From: Methanoculleus oceani
Lineage (GTDB): Archaea > Halobacteriota > Methanomicrobia > Methanomicrobiales > Methanoculleaceae
NCBI RefSeq assembly: GCF_023702065.1
Contig: NZ_QFDM01000003.1
Location: 1 to 64,000 of the forward strand
Reading direction: 5' to 3'
DNA: 64,000 nt
Made by a program: the position numbers and the translations under genes. Below the pieces are notes generated by a model. That model did not search any database, was not told where the DNA came from, and saw nothing but the letters and a program-made list of their open reading frames with translations. Below, in pieces: positions 1-8,176 of this stretch. Within the stretch, counting starts at the first letter, position 1; every line of letters begins with the position of its first letter.

Positions 1-60
1 CCCCCCTCCCCTGTCCCCACCCCCCATGGCGATTCTCCCACGGTCCACTGCACCGGGCTA
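1..60. repeat. Partial copy of a mosaic intergenic repeat
   Basis: The C-rich block at 1-14 (CCCCCCTCCCCTGTC-like) recurs at about 34483-34499 and 59675-59690, and as its reverse complement at 39571-39585. The block at 26-57 (ATGGCGAT...CACGGTCCACTGCACCGGG) recurs at about 39714-39747 and, on the other strand, at about 59488-59515. Here the two modules lie next to each other in relative orientations that differ from the 39.6-kb copy, so this looks like a rearranged fragment. No coding signal was seen in 1-141. Confidence 0.6.
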
Positions 61-141
61 TGTCCCTTGCTCTACTATCCCGTCAAGCGCGATCAGAAAC
101 CTTCCCGCTCTCAAAAATCGCCGAAAAAAGATCAAAACCCC

Positions 142-543
142 TCAAACCGTCCTATCAACCAAAATCCACGACTCGTTATCCTCAAACCTCCCCACGACCA
201 CGACCCGCGCCGCGTCCGGAACGATGCGTGTCTCAAACGCCCCCGCCCGGGTATCGAGCGTGAAGTTCTCGTCCCCCGGACCCGTCCCGCCGATCCAGCA
301 CCGGATCTCCACCGCCCGGTCCATGTTCATCCCGCCGTGGTTCGTGAACGTGATCGTCTCCCCCGACCGCGTCGCCGTCACCACGACGGGCTTCGGCTCT
401 TCGGGCATCTGCATCCCAAAGACCATCGACGCCGTGATCGCCGCGAGGATGACCACGACCGCCACCATCAGGAGCACGCTCTCCACCTCCGAGACCCCGG
501 AGTCCGTATCCGCCATAGAAGGGACTATCTCCGGCGTTCTCAT
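142..543 (-). CDS. Type IV pilin-like protein (archaeal pilin N-terminal domain)
   Basis: The 133-aa product has a short polar head (MADTDSGVSEVES) followed directly by a hydrophobic helix (VLLMVAVVVILAAITASMVFG). This is the class III signal arrangement cut by prepilin peptidases. The rest is a beta-rich domain with a 'VTATRSGETITFTNHGG' stretch typical of archaeal pilins with an N-terminal pilin domain (DUF1628 type). It is probably assembled in, or anchored to, the cell surface. Start codons at 543 and 516 are both possible; the second places the Met closer to the signal, as is usual. The open frame continues upstream without protein-like composition, so the longer 214-aa reading is rejected. 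No pilin ATPase or peptidase gene is nearby. Confidence 0.75.
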   Translation of the reverse strand: MRTPEIVPSMADTDSGVSEVESVLLMVAVVVILAAITASMVFGMQMPEEPKPVVVTATRSGETITFTNHGGMNMDRAVEIRCWIGGTGPGDENFTLDTRAGAFETRIVPDAARVVVVGRFEDNESWILVDRTV

Positions 544-777
544 AAAAGACTGCCTATATCGCACAGGAAAGCACGGATCGTTCCCGTCCGGGGAGAAGAG
601 GGGGAAATGTTGTTGCCGGGAACGGGGCCGGGGGGCGGAATGTGCCGTCCGGGAGGGCATCGGGGGCTCCCGGCAGACCGAACGGCCCGTAGTTCTCCGT
701 CCCGGATTCCGGCGCGGATTCGGTGCCGTGCCGCACGGTAAAATCGGAAAAGATATCGTTGCCGTGACAGAACAGGC

Positions 778-1226
778 ATGTATCATCAGGTGGTGGAATT
801 GCCGAACTTCTGTCCGGAATGCGGAAACGAACTGATCAGCAGGAACGCGGAGATCTGTCCCCGGTGCGGGGTCAGGCTGAAGACGAACCCCGGGAAGAGC
901 CCCTTGATCGCGGTACTCTGCTCCATCATCTTGGCCTCGGGCAGGTGTACAACGGATATTTCGGCCGGGGCTGCGTCATCCTTATCGGGACCTTCATCGG
1001 CTCGCTGATCTTCGTCATCCCGGGCCTGATCGTGGCAATCTACGGCATCTACGATGCGTATGCGACGGCAAAGCGGATGAATGCAGGGGAGATCCCCTAC
1101 CGGGCGACGAGCGTCCTTCACATGATCCTCTTCGTCTTCCTCTGGGTCTTCGGCATCGCCGCGTTCTTCTTCCTGGCCGCAATCGTGGCCGCGCTCGTCT
1201 CCGGGGCGACCGGAGCGGTTTACTAA
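778..1226 (+). pseudogene. Zinc-ribbon/TM2-domain membrane protein interrupted by a -1 frameshift
   Basis: Two frames together make one protein. The first encodes a double zinc ribbon (FCPECGNEL...ICPRCGVRL) and runs into 'SPLIAVLCSII'. The second continues with 'GLGQVYNGYFGRG', the signature of TM2 domains, followed by membrane helices to the stop at 1226. The frames meet at 931-933, where ATC ATC TT GGC lacks one base; adding one base restores a normal 'SII-F-GLGQVYNG' sequence. An AGGTGG motif upstream of the in-frame TTG at 799 suggests translation starts there (MPNFCPECGN) rather than at ATG 778. This is either a real loss of function or a sequencing error. Confidence 0.7.
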
Positions 1227-1348
1227 CCGCGACCCTCACTTTTTTTACCGGCCTCCAGGCCTGAGGAATTCTTACCTCGCTCCTACGGAGAATATGCAGG
1301 TGCAGGCTCCACGACCACTCTGCGGATGCTCTTTCGGCATGGCCACCC

Positions 1349-1358
1349 TTTTATATCT
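1349..1358 (+). promoter_or_regulatory. TATA-box promoter of the toxin-antitoxin pair
   Basis: CTTTTATATCTC lies about 26-30 nt before the ATG at 1380. An archaeal TATA box at this distance would start transcription at or very near the start codon, so the antitoxin mRNA may be leaderless. No Shine-Dalgarno motif was seen before 1380, which agrees with that. Confidence 0.55.
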
Positions 1359-1379
1359 CATAGACCACTATAACATATT

Positions 1380-1619
1380 ATGGCAGAGGAGACGACTACG
1401 ATTGAGATCACCAGATCCGACCGGGACCGGCTGAACCGTCTGCGCCGCTATCCCAAAGAGCCGTACCGATCCATAATACGCCGGTTGCTGGAGCAGAGCG
1501 AGGATCGTGAACCGTTGAGTCCCGAGACGATTGCCGACATCCAGGCATCGCTGGATGAGATCCAGCGGGGCGAGTTCGTAACACATGAAGCGTTAAAGCG
1601 GGATCTGGGGATCGAGTGA
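1380..1619 (+). CDS. RelB/VapB-type antitoxin-like protein
   Basis: The 79-aa protein opens with a short strand and helix pattern (TTIEITRSDRDRLNRLRRYPKEPYRSIIRRLLEQ) that resembles ribbon-helix-helix antitoxins. It is followed by an acidic helical tail that would wrap the toxin. It overlaps the next gene by four bases (GTGA), the usual translational coupling of type II toxin-antitoxin pairs. Known pairs of this type autorepress their promoter through the antitoxin's DNA-binding head; the TATA box just upstream is where this would act. The role is assigned from arrangement and fold pattern rather than from a conserved catalytic motif. Confidence 0.8.
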   Translation: MAEETTTIEITRSDRDRLNRLRRYPKEPYRSIIRRLLEQSEDREPLSPETIADIQASLDEIQRGEFVTHEALKRDLGIE

Positions 1620-1879
1620 AATATTCGCTCATCTACTCAAAAAGAGTCCAGTACAAATTAAAGCACCTTCCAAAGGAGGTTACCGGCCGGATTATCCAGA
1701 CGCTTGAACTGCTGGCAGAAGAAGAATACCCCCACCTGCAGGTGAAGCGTCTGACGAACTCACCCCTGTTCTCCCTGCGAGTAGGGACGTACCGGGTCAT
1801 CCTGGCATTTGAGCACCGCCAACTCGTCATCATGGCGGTCGACGTCGGTCATCGAAAGAACGCCTACAACAACCTGTGA
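1616..1879 (+). CDS. RelE/ParE-family toxin
   Basis: The 87-aa protein has the RelE-superfamily pattern: 'YSLIYSKRVQYKLKHLPKEV', an amphipathic helix pair, then 'LRVGTYRVILAFEHRQLVIMAVDVGHRKNAY'. The R-x-G-x-YR core and the C-terminal 'VGHRKNAY' are hallmarks of RelE-like mRNA interferases, which cut mRNA in the ribosomal A site. It begins with GTG inside the last codons of the antitoxin gene. ParE-like action on gyrase is the alternative within the superfamily, but the 'GHRK..Y' tail favours RelE. Confidence 0.87.
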   Translation: MKYSLIYSKRVQYKLKHLPKEVTGRIIQTLELLAEEEYPHLQVKRLTNSPLFSLRVGTYRVILAFEHRQLVIMAVDVGHRKNAYNNL

Positions 1880-2017
1880 GATGCCACGTGAGCCTCCCCT
1901 TCCGGCGGAACTTACTGACAAACCGGTGCTGAGCGACCGCCCCGGCAACCCTTATCGTATCGCGCAACAGAATCTCAGCCGGTGCCCCGCACCGGAGAAC
2001 GCACGGAGGCCTTGTGC

Positions 2018-2806
2018 ATGAAGATCCTGGTTATCATGGGAAGCCCCCGGAAAGGCAACACCTACCGGGCGGCGCAGAGGATCGAGGACGTGATGCGGTC
2101 CCTCGGCGACGTCGAGTTCGAGTACCTCATGCTTTCGGGCGTCAAACTTGAACCCTGCCGGGGATGCCATGCGTGCTTCGAATGGGGCGAGGAGCGCTGC
2201 CCCGTCCGTGACGACGCTCCCGCCGTCGAGGAGAAGATGCACGACGCCGACGGGGTGATCTTCGCGTCCCCGGTCTACGGCCTGAATGTCACCGGCCTCA
2301 TGAAGACCTTCATCGACCGGTTCTCCTACATCTTTCACCGCCCCCGGTTCTTCGACAAGAAGGCCCTCCTCCTCACCACCGCCGGCGCGGTGGGCGAGAA
2401 AGACGTCCTCGACTACCTCGAGGACGTCGCCGGGATCTGGGGATTCGATGTCGCCTCCCGTGCCGGCATCGTCACGCCCCCCGGCACCACGCCGAAGAAG
2501 GCTCAGGAGAACGACCGGAAACTCGAAACGGCTGCACGGGAGTTCTTCCGGGCCCTGGCGGAGAGGAAGGAGCGGCGGCCGGGGCTCCGGAGCGTCATCA
2601 TCTTCCACGGCCAGCGGGCGACGTTCGACGAACTCGGCGACGCCTTCCCGGCCGACCACGCCTACTGGAAGGAGCAGGGCTGGCTCGATCCAGGAGCCCG
2701 CTACTACACGAGCGTTCCGGTCAACCCGCTCTACGATGCCGTGGGAAGGATCGTGGAGTGGGTCGCCAGGCGGAGGATCCGGCGGGACCTCGCCGCGATG
2801 CGCTGA
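2018..2806 (+). CDS. NADPH-dependent FMN reductase / flavodoxin-family protein
   Basis: The start at 2018 is chosen because GGAGGC sits eight bases upstream and the protein then opens as 'MKILVIMGSPRKGNT', the flavodoxin-like phosphate-binding loop. Residues 1-180 match the NADPH-dependent FMN reductase/iron-sulfur flavoprotein fold. 'CRGCHACFEWGEERCPVRDD' carries the cysteines seen in that family, and 'SPVYGLNVTGLMKTFIDR' is its second FMN-binding region. The 262-aa length exceeds the minimal family because of a C-terminal helical extension. Such proteins accept electrons from ferredoxin or NAD(P)H in redox maintenance; the substrate here is unknown. The gene stands alone. Confidence 0.85.
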   Translation: MKILVIMGSPRKGNTYRAAQRIEDVMRSLGDVEFEYLMLSGVKLEPCRGCHACFEWGEERCPVRDDAPAVEEKMHDADGVIFASPVYGLNVTGLMKTFIDRFSYIFHRPRFFDKKALLLTTAGAVGEKDVLDYLEDVAGIWGFDVASRAGIVTPPGTTPKKAQENDRKLETAAREFFRALAERKERRPGLRSVIIFHGQRATFDELGDAFPADHAYWKEQGWLDPGARYYTSVPVNPLYDAVGRIVEWVARRRIRRDLAAMR

Positions 2807-3011
2807 CCTGCCGGGCACCCGGTCCTTCCCCGGCGGTTAAGGTGAAAAACCTCCGACAATATCGCTCCGGGGGAGGATATGCGCCACCGCCGGCCTCCCC
2901 GTCTCCCGGCAGGGGGCGGTCGGAAAAAGGCCCGTCCGGATCTCCCTCCGGCCTTATCGGCTCATAAGAGATCCCCATTTTTATTATAAAAATTTGAGAA
3001 TAAATCACCGT

Positions 3012-3032
3012 AAAAGATATATATTTATACCG
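3012..3032 (+). promoter_or_regulatory. AT-rich TATA promoter for the large surface protein
   Basis: Within the 393-nt gap 2807-3199, a strongly AT-rich tract (about 2975-3035) contains AAAGATATATATTTATACC, the best TATA box here. It lies about 170 nt before the ATG at 3200, which implies an unusually long leader. Bases 2807-2970 are GC-rich and hold no recognisable gene. Confidence 0.55.
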
Positions 3033-3072
3033 CTATCCACCCATTCACCGGCTACCCTATGACCGGGTCTTA

Positions 3073-3174
3073 AATCGGATTTCGCAATCCGCCTGCCGGA
3101 CGCCCCGGCGAGCACCTGCTTTAGCCAGCCCGTTTGTGCTACCGTGAGGTATGCAACGGCGGTCTCGCAGGCGG
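3073..3174 (+). ncRNA. Candidate structured 5' leader RNA (multi-stem)
   Basis: An 8-bp closing stem, CCGCCTGC (3089-3096) with GCAGGCGG (3167-3174), would enclose GCCGG/CCGGC (3095-3099/3105-3109, sharing two bases with the outer stem), AGCAC/GTGCT (3111-3115/3136-3140) and CCGT/ACGG (3142-3145/3156-3159). A separate hairpin, CGGATT-ttcgc-AATCCG, lies just before it. The layout resembles a junction-type regulatory RNA placed before the Shine-Dalgarno tract of the surface protein (AAGGGGGG at about 3188-3195). It matches no riboswitch consensus known to me, and GC-rich DNA can pair by chance, so this is only a candidate. Confidence 0.35.
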
Positions 3175-3199
3175 AGAGCGACCAACAAGGGGGGAAAAA

Positions 3200-6100
3200 A
3201 TGAGAAAGCACGCATATTTGATACTATTGTGCGCAGTCGTCGCCATCGGACTGCTGATGCCGCCGGTTATGGCGGTAGAGATGGCACCGGGGTCACCGCA
3301 GGAATTCCTCTTCCCCGGCGGGAACGAACATCCGGCCATCGACGGCAACATGATCGTCTGGGAGTATAGCCTCCTCAACGGCCCCAGGGATATCTACTGC
3401 ATGACCACTTCCGGCAGCGACAGGCGTCCGATCACGAACGACGACGCCTCACAGGAGAGGCCGTCCATATCGGGAGACTACGTCGTCTGGCAGGACGACC
3501 GGAACGGCAACTGGGACATCTACCTCTACTCGTTCTCGACGGAAGAGACCACGCAGCTCACGAACGACACGGGCAAGCAGTGGCTGCCCGTCATCCACGG
3601 GAACTACGTCGTCTGGTACGACGACAGCGGGGGCGACACAGACATCGTCCTCTATGACATCGGCGCCGGAGACGTGAAGGCCACCATCGACTGCAATCCG
3701 GAGCTCGGCACCGACACGACCAAGTTCAAGCCCGCGGTCTCGGACGAGTACGTCGCCTGGGAAGAGGTGGACGCCGGGATCCAGCTCTACGAGATCGCCA
3801 CGGGGAACAGACAGGCGGTATCGCCGAGCACCATGGACCAGTCCTGGCCCTCGCTATGCGGCGACCTCATCGCCTGGGAGGATTACCGGTGGGGAGCGGC
3901 GTGGCAGTCCGCGATCTACCTCAAGAACATTGAGACCGGCTACGAGAGCCAGCTGACGGAGTTGAGTTACGAGCAGGTCTCGCCGACGCTCAGCGAGAGC
4001 ATCATCGCCTGGGAGGACAAGCGGGACGGACTCTGGAGCATCTACATGTACGACCTCGTCGACGGGGAGGAGGAGATGTCCGTGCCCACCACCGGCGGCG
4101 AGCAGCTCTACCCCGCCGTCAGCGGCAACACGATCGTCTGGCAGAAGAACCGGAACGAGAACGCAAAACTCTGCGTCTACACCTACGTGCCCGGCGGCCC
4201 GGTCCAGACAGTCACAGAGATAGACATCGAACCGTCCACGGCCACGATGGAGATCGGCGAGGAACTCAAGTTCAACGCCACCTGCTACGACCAGGACGGC
4301 AACATCATACCCGGCCTGAAGGTCGCCTGGTCCTGCAATAACGCCACGGTCGGGTTCATCGACCCGGGAGGCTACTTCAATGCTTCCGCAGCGGGCACCG
4401 CGACCGTCACCGCAGCGACGGCCGGCATCTCCGCGACCGCAACCGTCACCGTCAACGCCGGAGAACCGGTCCTCGATGCGATCGAGGTCGTACCGGACGG
4501 GATCACGCTCGCAATCGACGGCACACAGCAGTTCGAGGCGACCGCCTTCGATGAGTCCGGCAAGCAGATGACCGGCGTCGAGTTCGACTGGACATGCAGC
4601 AACGAGACCGTCGGCGAGATCGACGGCACGGGTCTCTTCACCGCGAAGGCCGCGGGCACCGCGACCGTCACTGCGTCGGCAGACGGCAAATCCGGAGAAG
4701 CTACTGTCACCGTCACGGATGAAGAACTGGTCGCAAGAAGCATCGAGATCGACCCGCCCGAGGCCACCCTCGCAATCGGCGACACGGTGACGTTCGAAGC
4801 GACCGTCCGCGACCAGTTCGACAACCCGATCCCCGGCGTTGCGGTCACCTGGACGAGCGACAACGCGACCGTCGGGACCATCGATGAGTCCAGCGGCCTC
4901 TTCACTGCCCATGCAGCGGGCACGGCGACTGTCACCGCGTCGGCAGGCGATCTCTCCGAAACCGCGACCGTCACGGTCAACGCCGAAACTCCGGTAGAAC
5001 CGGTCCTCGATCGCATTGAGGTCGCACCGACCGCGGTCACCCTCGCAATCGACGGCATACAGCAGTTCTCTGCGACCGCTTTCGATGATTCCGGCAAGCA
5101 GATGACCGGCGTCGAGTTCGACTGGTCGTGCAGCGACGAGACCGTCGGCGAGGTCGACGATACCGGCCTCTTCACCGCGAAGGCCGCGGGCACAGCGACC
5201 GTCACCGCATCCGCGGGCGACGCCTCCGGAACCGCAACCGTCACCGTCAACGCAGACGAACCGGTAGAACCGGAAGAGCCGGTCCTGACAAGGATCACGC
5301 TCACGCCGCCCGGAGCCACCCTGGACGTCGACGACATCCAGAGATTCATGGTGATAGGCTATGACCAGAACGACAACGTCATGCCCGCCGGTGAGATCAC
5401 CTGGGCCTGCAATGGCGGGCCCGTCGGGACCGTCGACGGGGACGGATGCTTCACCGCCCTTGCCGCGGGCACCGCGACCGTAACCGCAACGGCAGGCAGC
5501 TGCTCTGCTGAAGCAACCATCACCGTCTGCGAAGAAGAGCCTGCGCTCGCGAAGATCGCGGTCGTGCCGTTCGAGGTCACGCTCGAGGAGGGCGACACCC
5601 TGGAGTTCAGCGCCGTCGCGTTCGACCGGTTCGGCGACATCGTCGAGGACGCCGGGATCTCCTGGGAGTGCAGCGACTCGTGCGTCGGGACCATCGATGA
5701 GTGCGGCGTCTTCACCGCCCTCGACGGCGGCACGGCGACCATCACCGCATGCGCAGAAGGTGCCGAAGGAACCGCAACCGTCACCGTGAACTGCGGCGAC
5801 CCGGTCGTAACGTGCATCGTCATCACGCCGGCAGCGATCACGCTCGCCAGAAACGACACCGCGGCGTTCACCGCGACCGCTCTCGACCAGGACGGCTGCG
5901 AGATGCCCGACATCGAGATCGAGTGGGAATGCAGCGATGAGACCGTCGGCGAGGTCGACGATACCGGGTTCTTCGCGGCCCTCGCCGCGGGCACGGCGAC
6001 CGTCACGGCATCTGCCGGAGGCGTCGCCGCGACGGCGGACGTAGAGGTCACCGATGACTGCTCGGGGGTCGTGGTATCCCCGTCGGCGATCATCCTGGAC

Positions 6101-7537
6101 CCCGGGGACACCCGGCAGTTCACCGCGACCGTGTATGACCTGCAGGACAACGCAGGTTCCATAGTGGCCTGGTCGTGCAGCGATCCGGGTGTCGGCGAGA
6201 TCACCGATAACGGCCTCTTCACCGCAGTCTGCGGAGGGACCACGACCGTCACCGCAACGGTTGACGGAGAGAACGAGACCGCGACCGGAACCGCGACGGT
6301 GACCGTCCGGTCGACGGCGCCGGAGCTTACACGGATCGAGGTCAGCCCGTCCGACTTCTGCATCCCCGCAGGCCACAGCCTGACGCTCACCGCGACCGCA
6401 TTCGACCAGTACGGTTACGAAATGCCCGACGTCATAATCGACTGGGAGAGCAGCGACCCGTGCGTCGGCACCATCGATCTCTGCAGCGGCGTCTTCACCG
6501 CTCTCGAGGCCGGAGCAGTGACCCTCATCGCATCGGCGGACGGAGTCTCCGGCTCCGCCTGCGTGACCGTCGAGCCCTCGCTCCCGGTCCCGGCCTGCAT
6601 CGAGGTCAAACCGGCCACGGCCACGATTCAGACCGGAGAAACCCGGGAGTTCACGGCCACGGTATTCGACCAGTGCGAGAACGTGATGGACTGGGTCAGG
6701 GTCAGGTGGTCGTGCTCCGGCGATGATGTCGGCACGATCGACCGGGCCGGACTCTTCGCGGCGTTCACGGAAGGGTCTGCGGACGTGACGGCCTGTGCCG
6801 GCGGCGTGGAAGGAACGGCGTCTGTCACCATCACGGCGTCGCCCACGGCCGACCCCACGCCCAAACCCACACCCAACCCCGGATCGAAAAAACGCGCCTC
6901 GAGCGACGGCGGCGGCTACGCCCCCCCCAGCTTCTTCGCAGGGATCTGCGAGAACCTGAAGGGCGGCGAGACGCACACGTTCTCGGGTATCAGCGTCTCG
7001 TCGGTCGGCAGCGTTGCCATCACGGCGGCCGACAACATCCCGAAGCTGCTGATGACCGTGAAGGAGGCGAAGTGCCCCAACCTGGCGGAGCCTCCCTGCG
7101 ACCGCACCTACGAGTACGTCGAGATCGCTCTCTCGTGGGTGAGCCCGAACCAGATCGACAACGCGACGATGACCTTCACCGTCCCGGCAAAGTGGCTCGA
7201 GGAGCACGACATGCTCCCACAGGACGTCAGGCTCATGCGTTACGTCGACGGCGGCTGGCAGATCCTGGAGACCGAGGTCGTCGGTGAAGAGAACGGGAAG
7301 TACCGCTTCCGGGCAACCACCCCCGGATTCTCCACCTTCGCAATCGCTGCGATGCCGGAGAACATGACCGTAACCACGACCGCCACGGGAGAGGAGACGA
7401 ACGCCACGGCAACCATGACCGAAGAGCCGACGACGGAGCAGACGACCGCCGTGCCGACGACACCCGCGGCACCGCTCGTCTACGCGCCCCTCCTCGCCCC
7501 GCTGGCATTCCTTCTCTGGGGAAGAAGGAAGAACTAA
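3200..7537 (+). CDS. Large surface protein: TolB-like propeller, ten Big_2 Ig-like repeats, PGF-pre-PGF domain
   Basis: The start at 3200 follows AAGGGGGG and gives a clear signal peptide (MRKHAYLILLCAVVAIGLLMPPVMA). Residues 35-345 contain repeated 'VVWQDDRNGNWDIYLY' units of a TolB/WD40-like propeller. Ten Ig-like Big_2 repeats follow, each opening like 'IEVxPxxxTLxxGDTxxF' and closing like 'AAGTATVTASAG'. A Pro-rich linker leads to a PGF-pre-PGF domain ('GGETHTFSGISVSSVGSVAIT...TPGFSTFAIAAM'), then a Thr-rich stalk and a C-terminal helix ending in RRKN that anchors it. At 1445 aa it would project far from the membrane, probably as an S-layer-associated adhesin. Two Ig repeats (near 4450 and 5010) are nearly identical at DNA level, a sign of recent duplication or gene conversion. 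The ligand is unknown. Confidence 0.85.
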   Translation: MRKHAYLILLCAVVAIGLLMPPVMAVEMAPGSPQEFLFPGGNEHPAIDGNMIVWEYSLLNGPRDIYCMTTSGSDRRPITNDDASQERPSISGDYVVWQDDRNGNWDIYLYSFSTEETTQLTNDTGKQWLPVIHGNYVVWYDDSGGDTDIVLYDIGAGDVKATIDCNPELGTDTTKFKPAVSDEYVAWEEVDAGIQLYEIATGNRQAVSPSTMDQSWPSLCGDLIAWEDYRWGAAWQSAIYLKNIETGYESQLTELSYEQVSPTLSESIIAWEDKRDGLWSIYMYDLVDGEEEMSVPTTGGEQLYPAVSGNTIVWQKNRNENAKLCVYTYVPGGPVQTVTEIDIEPSTATMEIGEELKFNATCYDQDGNIIPGLKVAWSCNNATVGFIDPGGYFNASAAGTATVTAATAGISATATVTVNAGEPVLDAIEVVPDGITLAIDGTQQFEATAFDESGKQMTGVEFDWTCSNETVGEIDGTGLFTAKAAGTATVTASADGKSGEATVTVTDEELVARSIEIDPPEATLAIGDTVTFEATVRDQFDNPIPGVAVTWTSDNATVGTIDESSGLFTAHAAGTATVTASAGDLSETATVTVNAETPVEPVLDRIEVAPTAVTLAIDGIQQFSATAFDDSGKQMTGVEFDWSCSDETVGEVDDTGLFTAKAAGTATVTASAGDASGTATVTVNADEPVEPEEPVLTRITLTPPGATLDVDDIQRFMVIGYDQNDNVMPAGEITWACNGGPVGTVDGDGCFTALAAGTATVTATAGSCSAEATITVCEEEPALAKIAVVPFEVTLEEGDTLEFSAVAFDRFGDIVEDAGISWECSDSCVGTIDECGVFTALDGGTATITACAEGAEGTATVTVNCGDPVVTCIVITPAAITLARNDTAAFTATALDQDGCEMPDIEIEWECSDETVGEVDDTGFFAALAAGTATVTASAGGVAATADVEVTDDCSGVVVSPSAIILDPGDTRQFTATVYDLQDNAGSIVAWSCSDPGVGEITDNGLFTAVCGGTTTVTATVDGENETATGTATVTVRSTAPELTRIEVSPSDFCIPAGHSLTLTATAFDQYGYEMPDVIIDWESSDPCVGTIDLCSGVFTALEAGAVTLIASADGVSGSACVTVEPSLPVPACIEVKPATATIQTGETREFTATVFDQCENVMDWVRVRWSCSGDDVGTIDRAGLFAAFTEGSADVTACAGGVEGTASVTITASPTADPTPKPTPNPGSKKRASSDGGGYAPPSFFAGICENLKGGETHTFSGISVSSVGSVAITAADNIPKLLMTVKEAKCPNLAEPPCDRTYEYVEIALSWVSPNQIDNATMTFTVPAKWLEEHDMLPQDVRLMRYVDGGWQILETEVVGEENGKYRFRATTPGFSTFAIAAMPENMTVTTTATGEETNATATMTEEPTTEQTTAVPTTPAAPLVYAPLLAPLAFLLWGRRKN

Positions 7538-7542
7538 CCCCA

Positions 7543-7563
7543 CCTTTTTTTGACGCCTTTTTG
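7543..7563 (+). terminator. T-tract terminator after the surface-protein gene
   Basis: Seven T residues (7545-7551) and a second run of five (7558-7562) begin within ten bases of the stop at 7537. Archaeal transcription ends at such U-tracts, assisted by aCPSF1/FttA, whose gene is also in this window. No stable hairpin is needed or seen. Confidence 0.5.
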
Positions 7564-7729
7564 CAGACATCCTCCCGGGGTGCCAAAACCCGGGATGACA
7601 CGCATACAGGGTTCTCTCCCGCGTGGTGCCGGCCGCGTTCGGTGCGAATATGCAGGTGCCTTTCCGCGGAGTTCTGTAAAAAGAGGAAGGGGCTGAGCCC
7701 TTCATAACATGTTCGACGGTCTTTCCGCG

Positions 7730-7981
7730 TCAGTACCCCGCCGGACCGCCCGGTGGGGTCTCGCCCCCCACCGGAGTCTCGACGTCCACCGGATCACCTG
7801 GTGGGGTCTCGGTCATCATCGGGGTCTCGGTCTCCATTGGGGTCTCGGTCTCCATCGGGGTTGTCACCGTCTCCGTGGGGGTCGGCAGGACGCCGTCTCC
7901 ACTCGGCATGGTGCATCCCGCGACCAGGATGCCGGCGCCCAGGATGAGGAGCACCGCCAGAAGGACTATGATGGGCCTCAT
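7730..7981 (-). CDS. Small Thr/Pro-rich lipoprotein
   Basis: The 83-aa protein has a hydrophobic signal ending in a lipobox (LVAGC, Cys about 23) and then only a low-complexity Thr/Pro/Glu tail of 'TPMETETP' units. It is nearly the same as the N-terminal half of the lipoprotein at 10444-11007 (shared 'ILVAGCTxPxGDG...PTPTETxTTP') but lacks the cupredoxin domain. It may therefore be a truncated duplicate that still encodes an anchored stalk peptide. It is the last gene of a four-gene minus-strand run whose other members all carry blue-copper domains. Confidence 0.65.
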   Translation of the reverse strand: MRPIIVLLAVLLILGAGILVAGCTMPSGDGVLPTPTETVTTPMETETPMETETPMMTETPPGDPVDVETPVGGETPPGGPAGY

Positions 7982-8176
7982 GGAAGGGGCCCATCACACA
8001 CATGTTACTTATAGTTTGTTCACCCGTGCGGGTCGCCGCCGCCAGGACCACCGTCCAGGGCACAGGACCGCCCTGCATCCCGGCCGCCCGGAGCGCGGAG
8101 GGCACCGGGGCAGGAACATTCTTCGGCTGCTTTCGGGCGCTGCGCAAGAGAAAAAGGGGAATGGTCCCCCTCGACA

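Noticed and set aside
3089-3174. tRNA or known riboswitch in the surface-protein leader
   Set aside because: No TTCGA T-loop, no anticodon arm and no match to c-di-GMP, cobalamin or other consensus that I know; kept only as a candidate structured leader.
3854-7705. A 1283-aa open frame antisense to the large surface protein
   Set aside because: It is the GC-rich shadow of the repeated Ig-like domains; its composition (Gly/Arg/Asp-rich) and repeats mirror the real gene, and it has no ribosome site or known domain.
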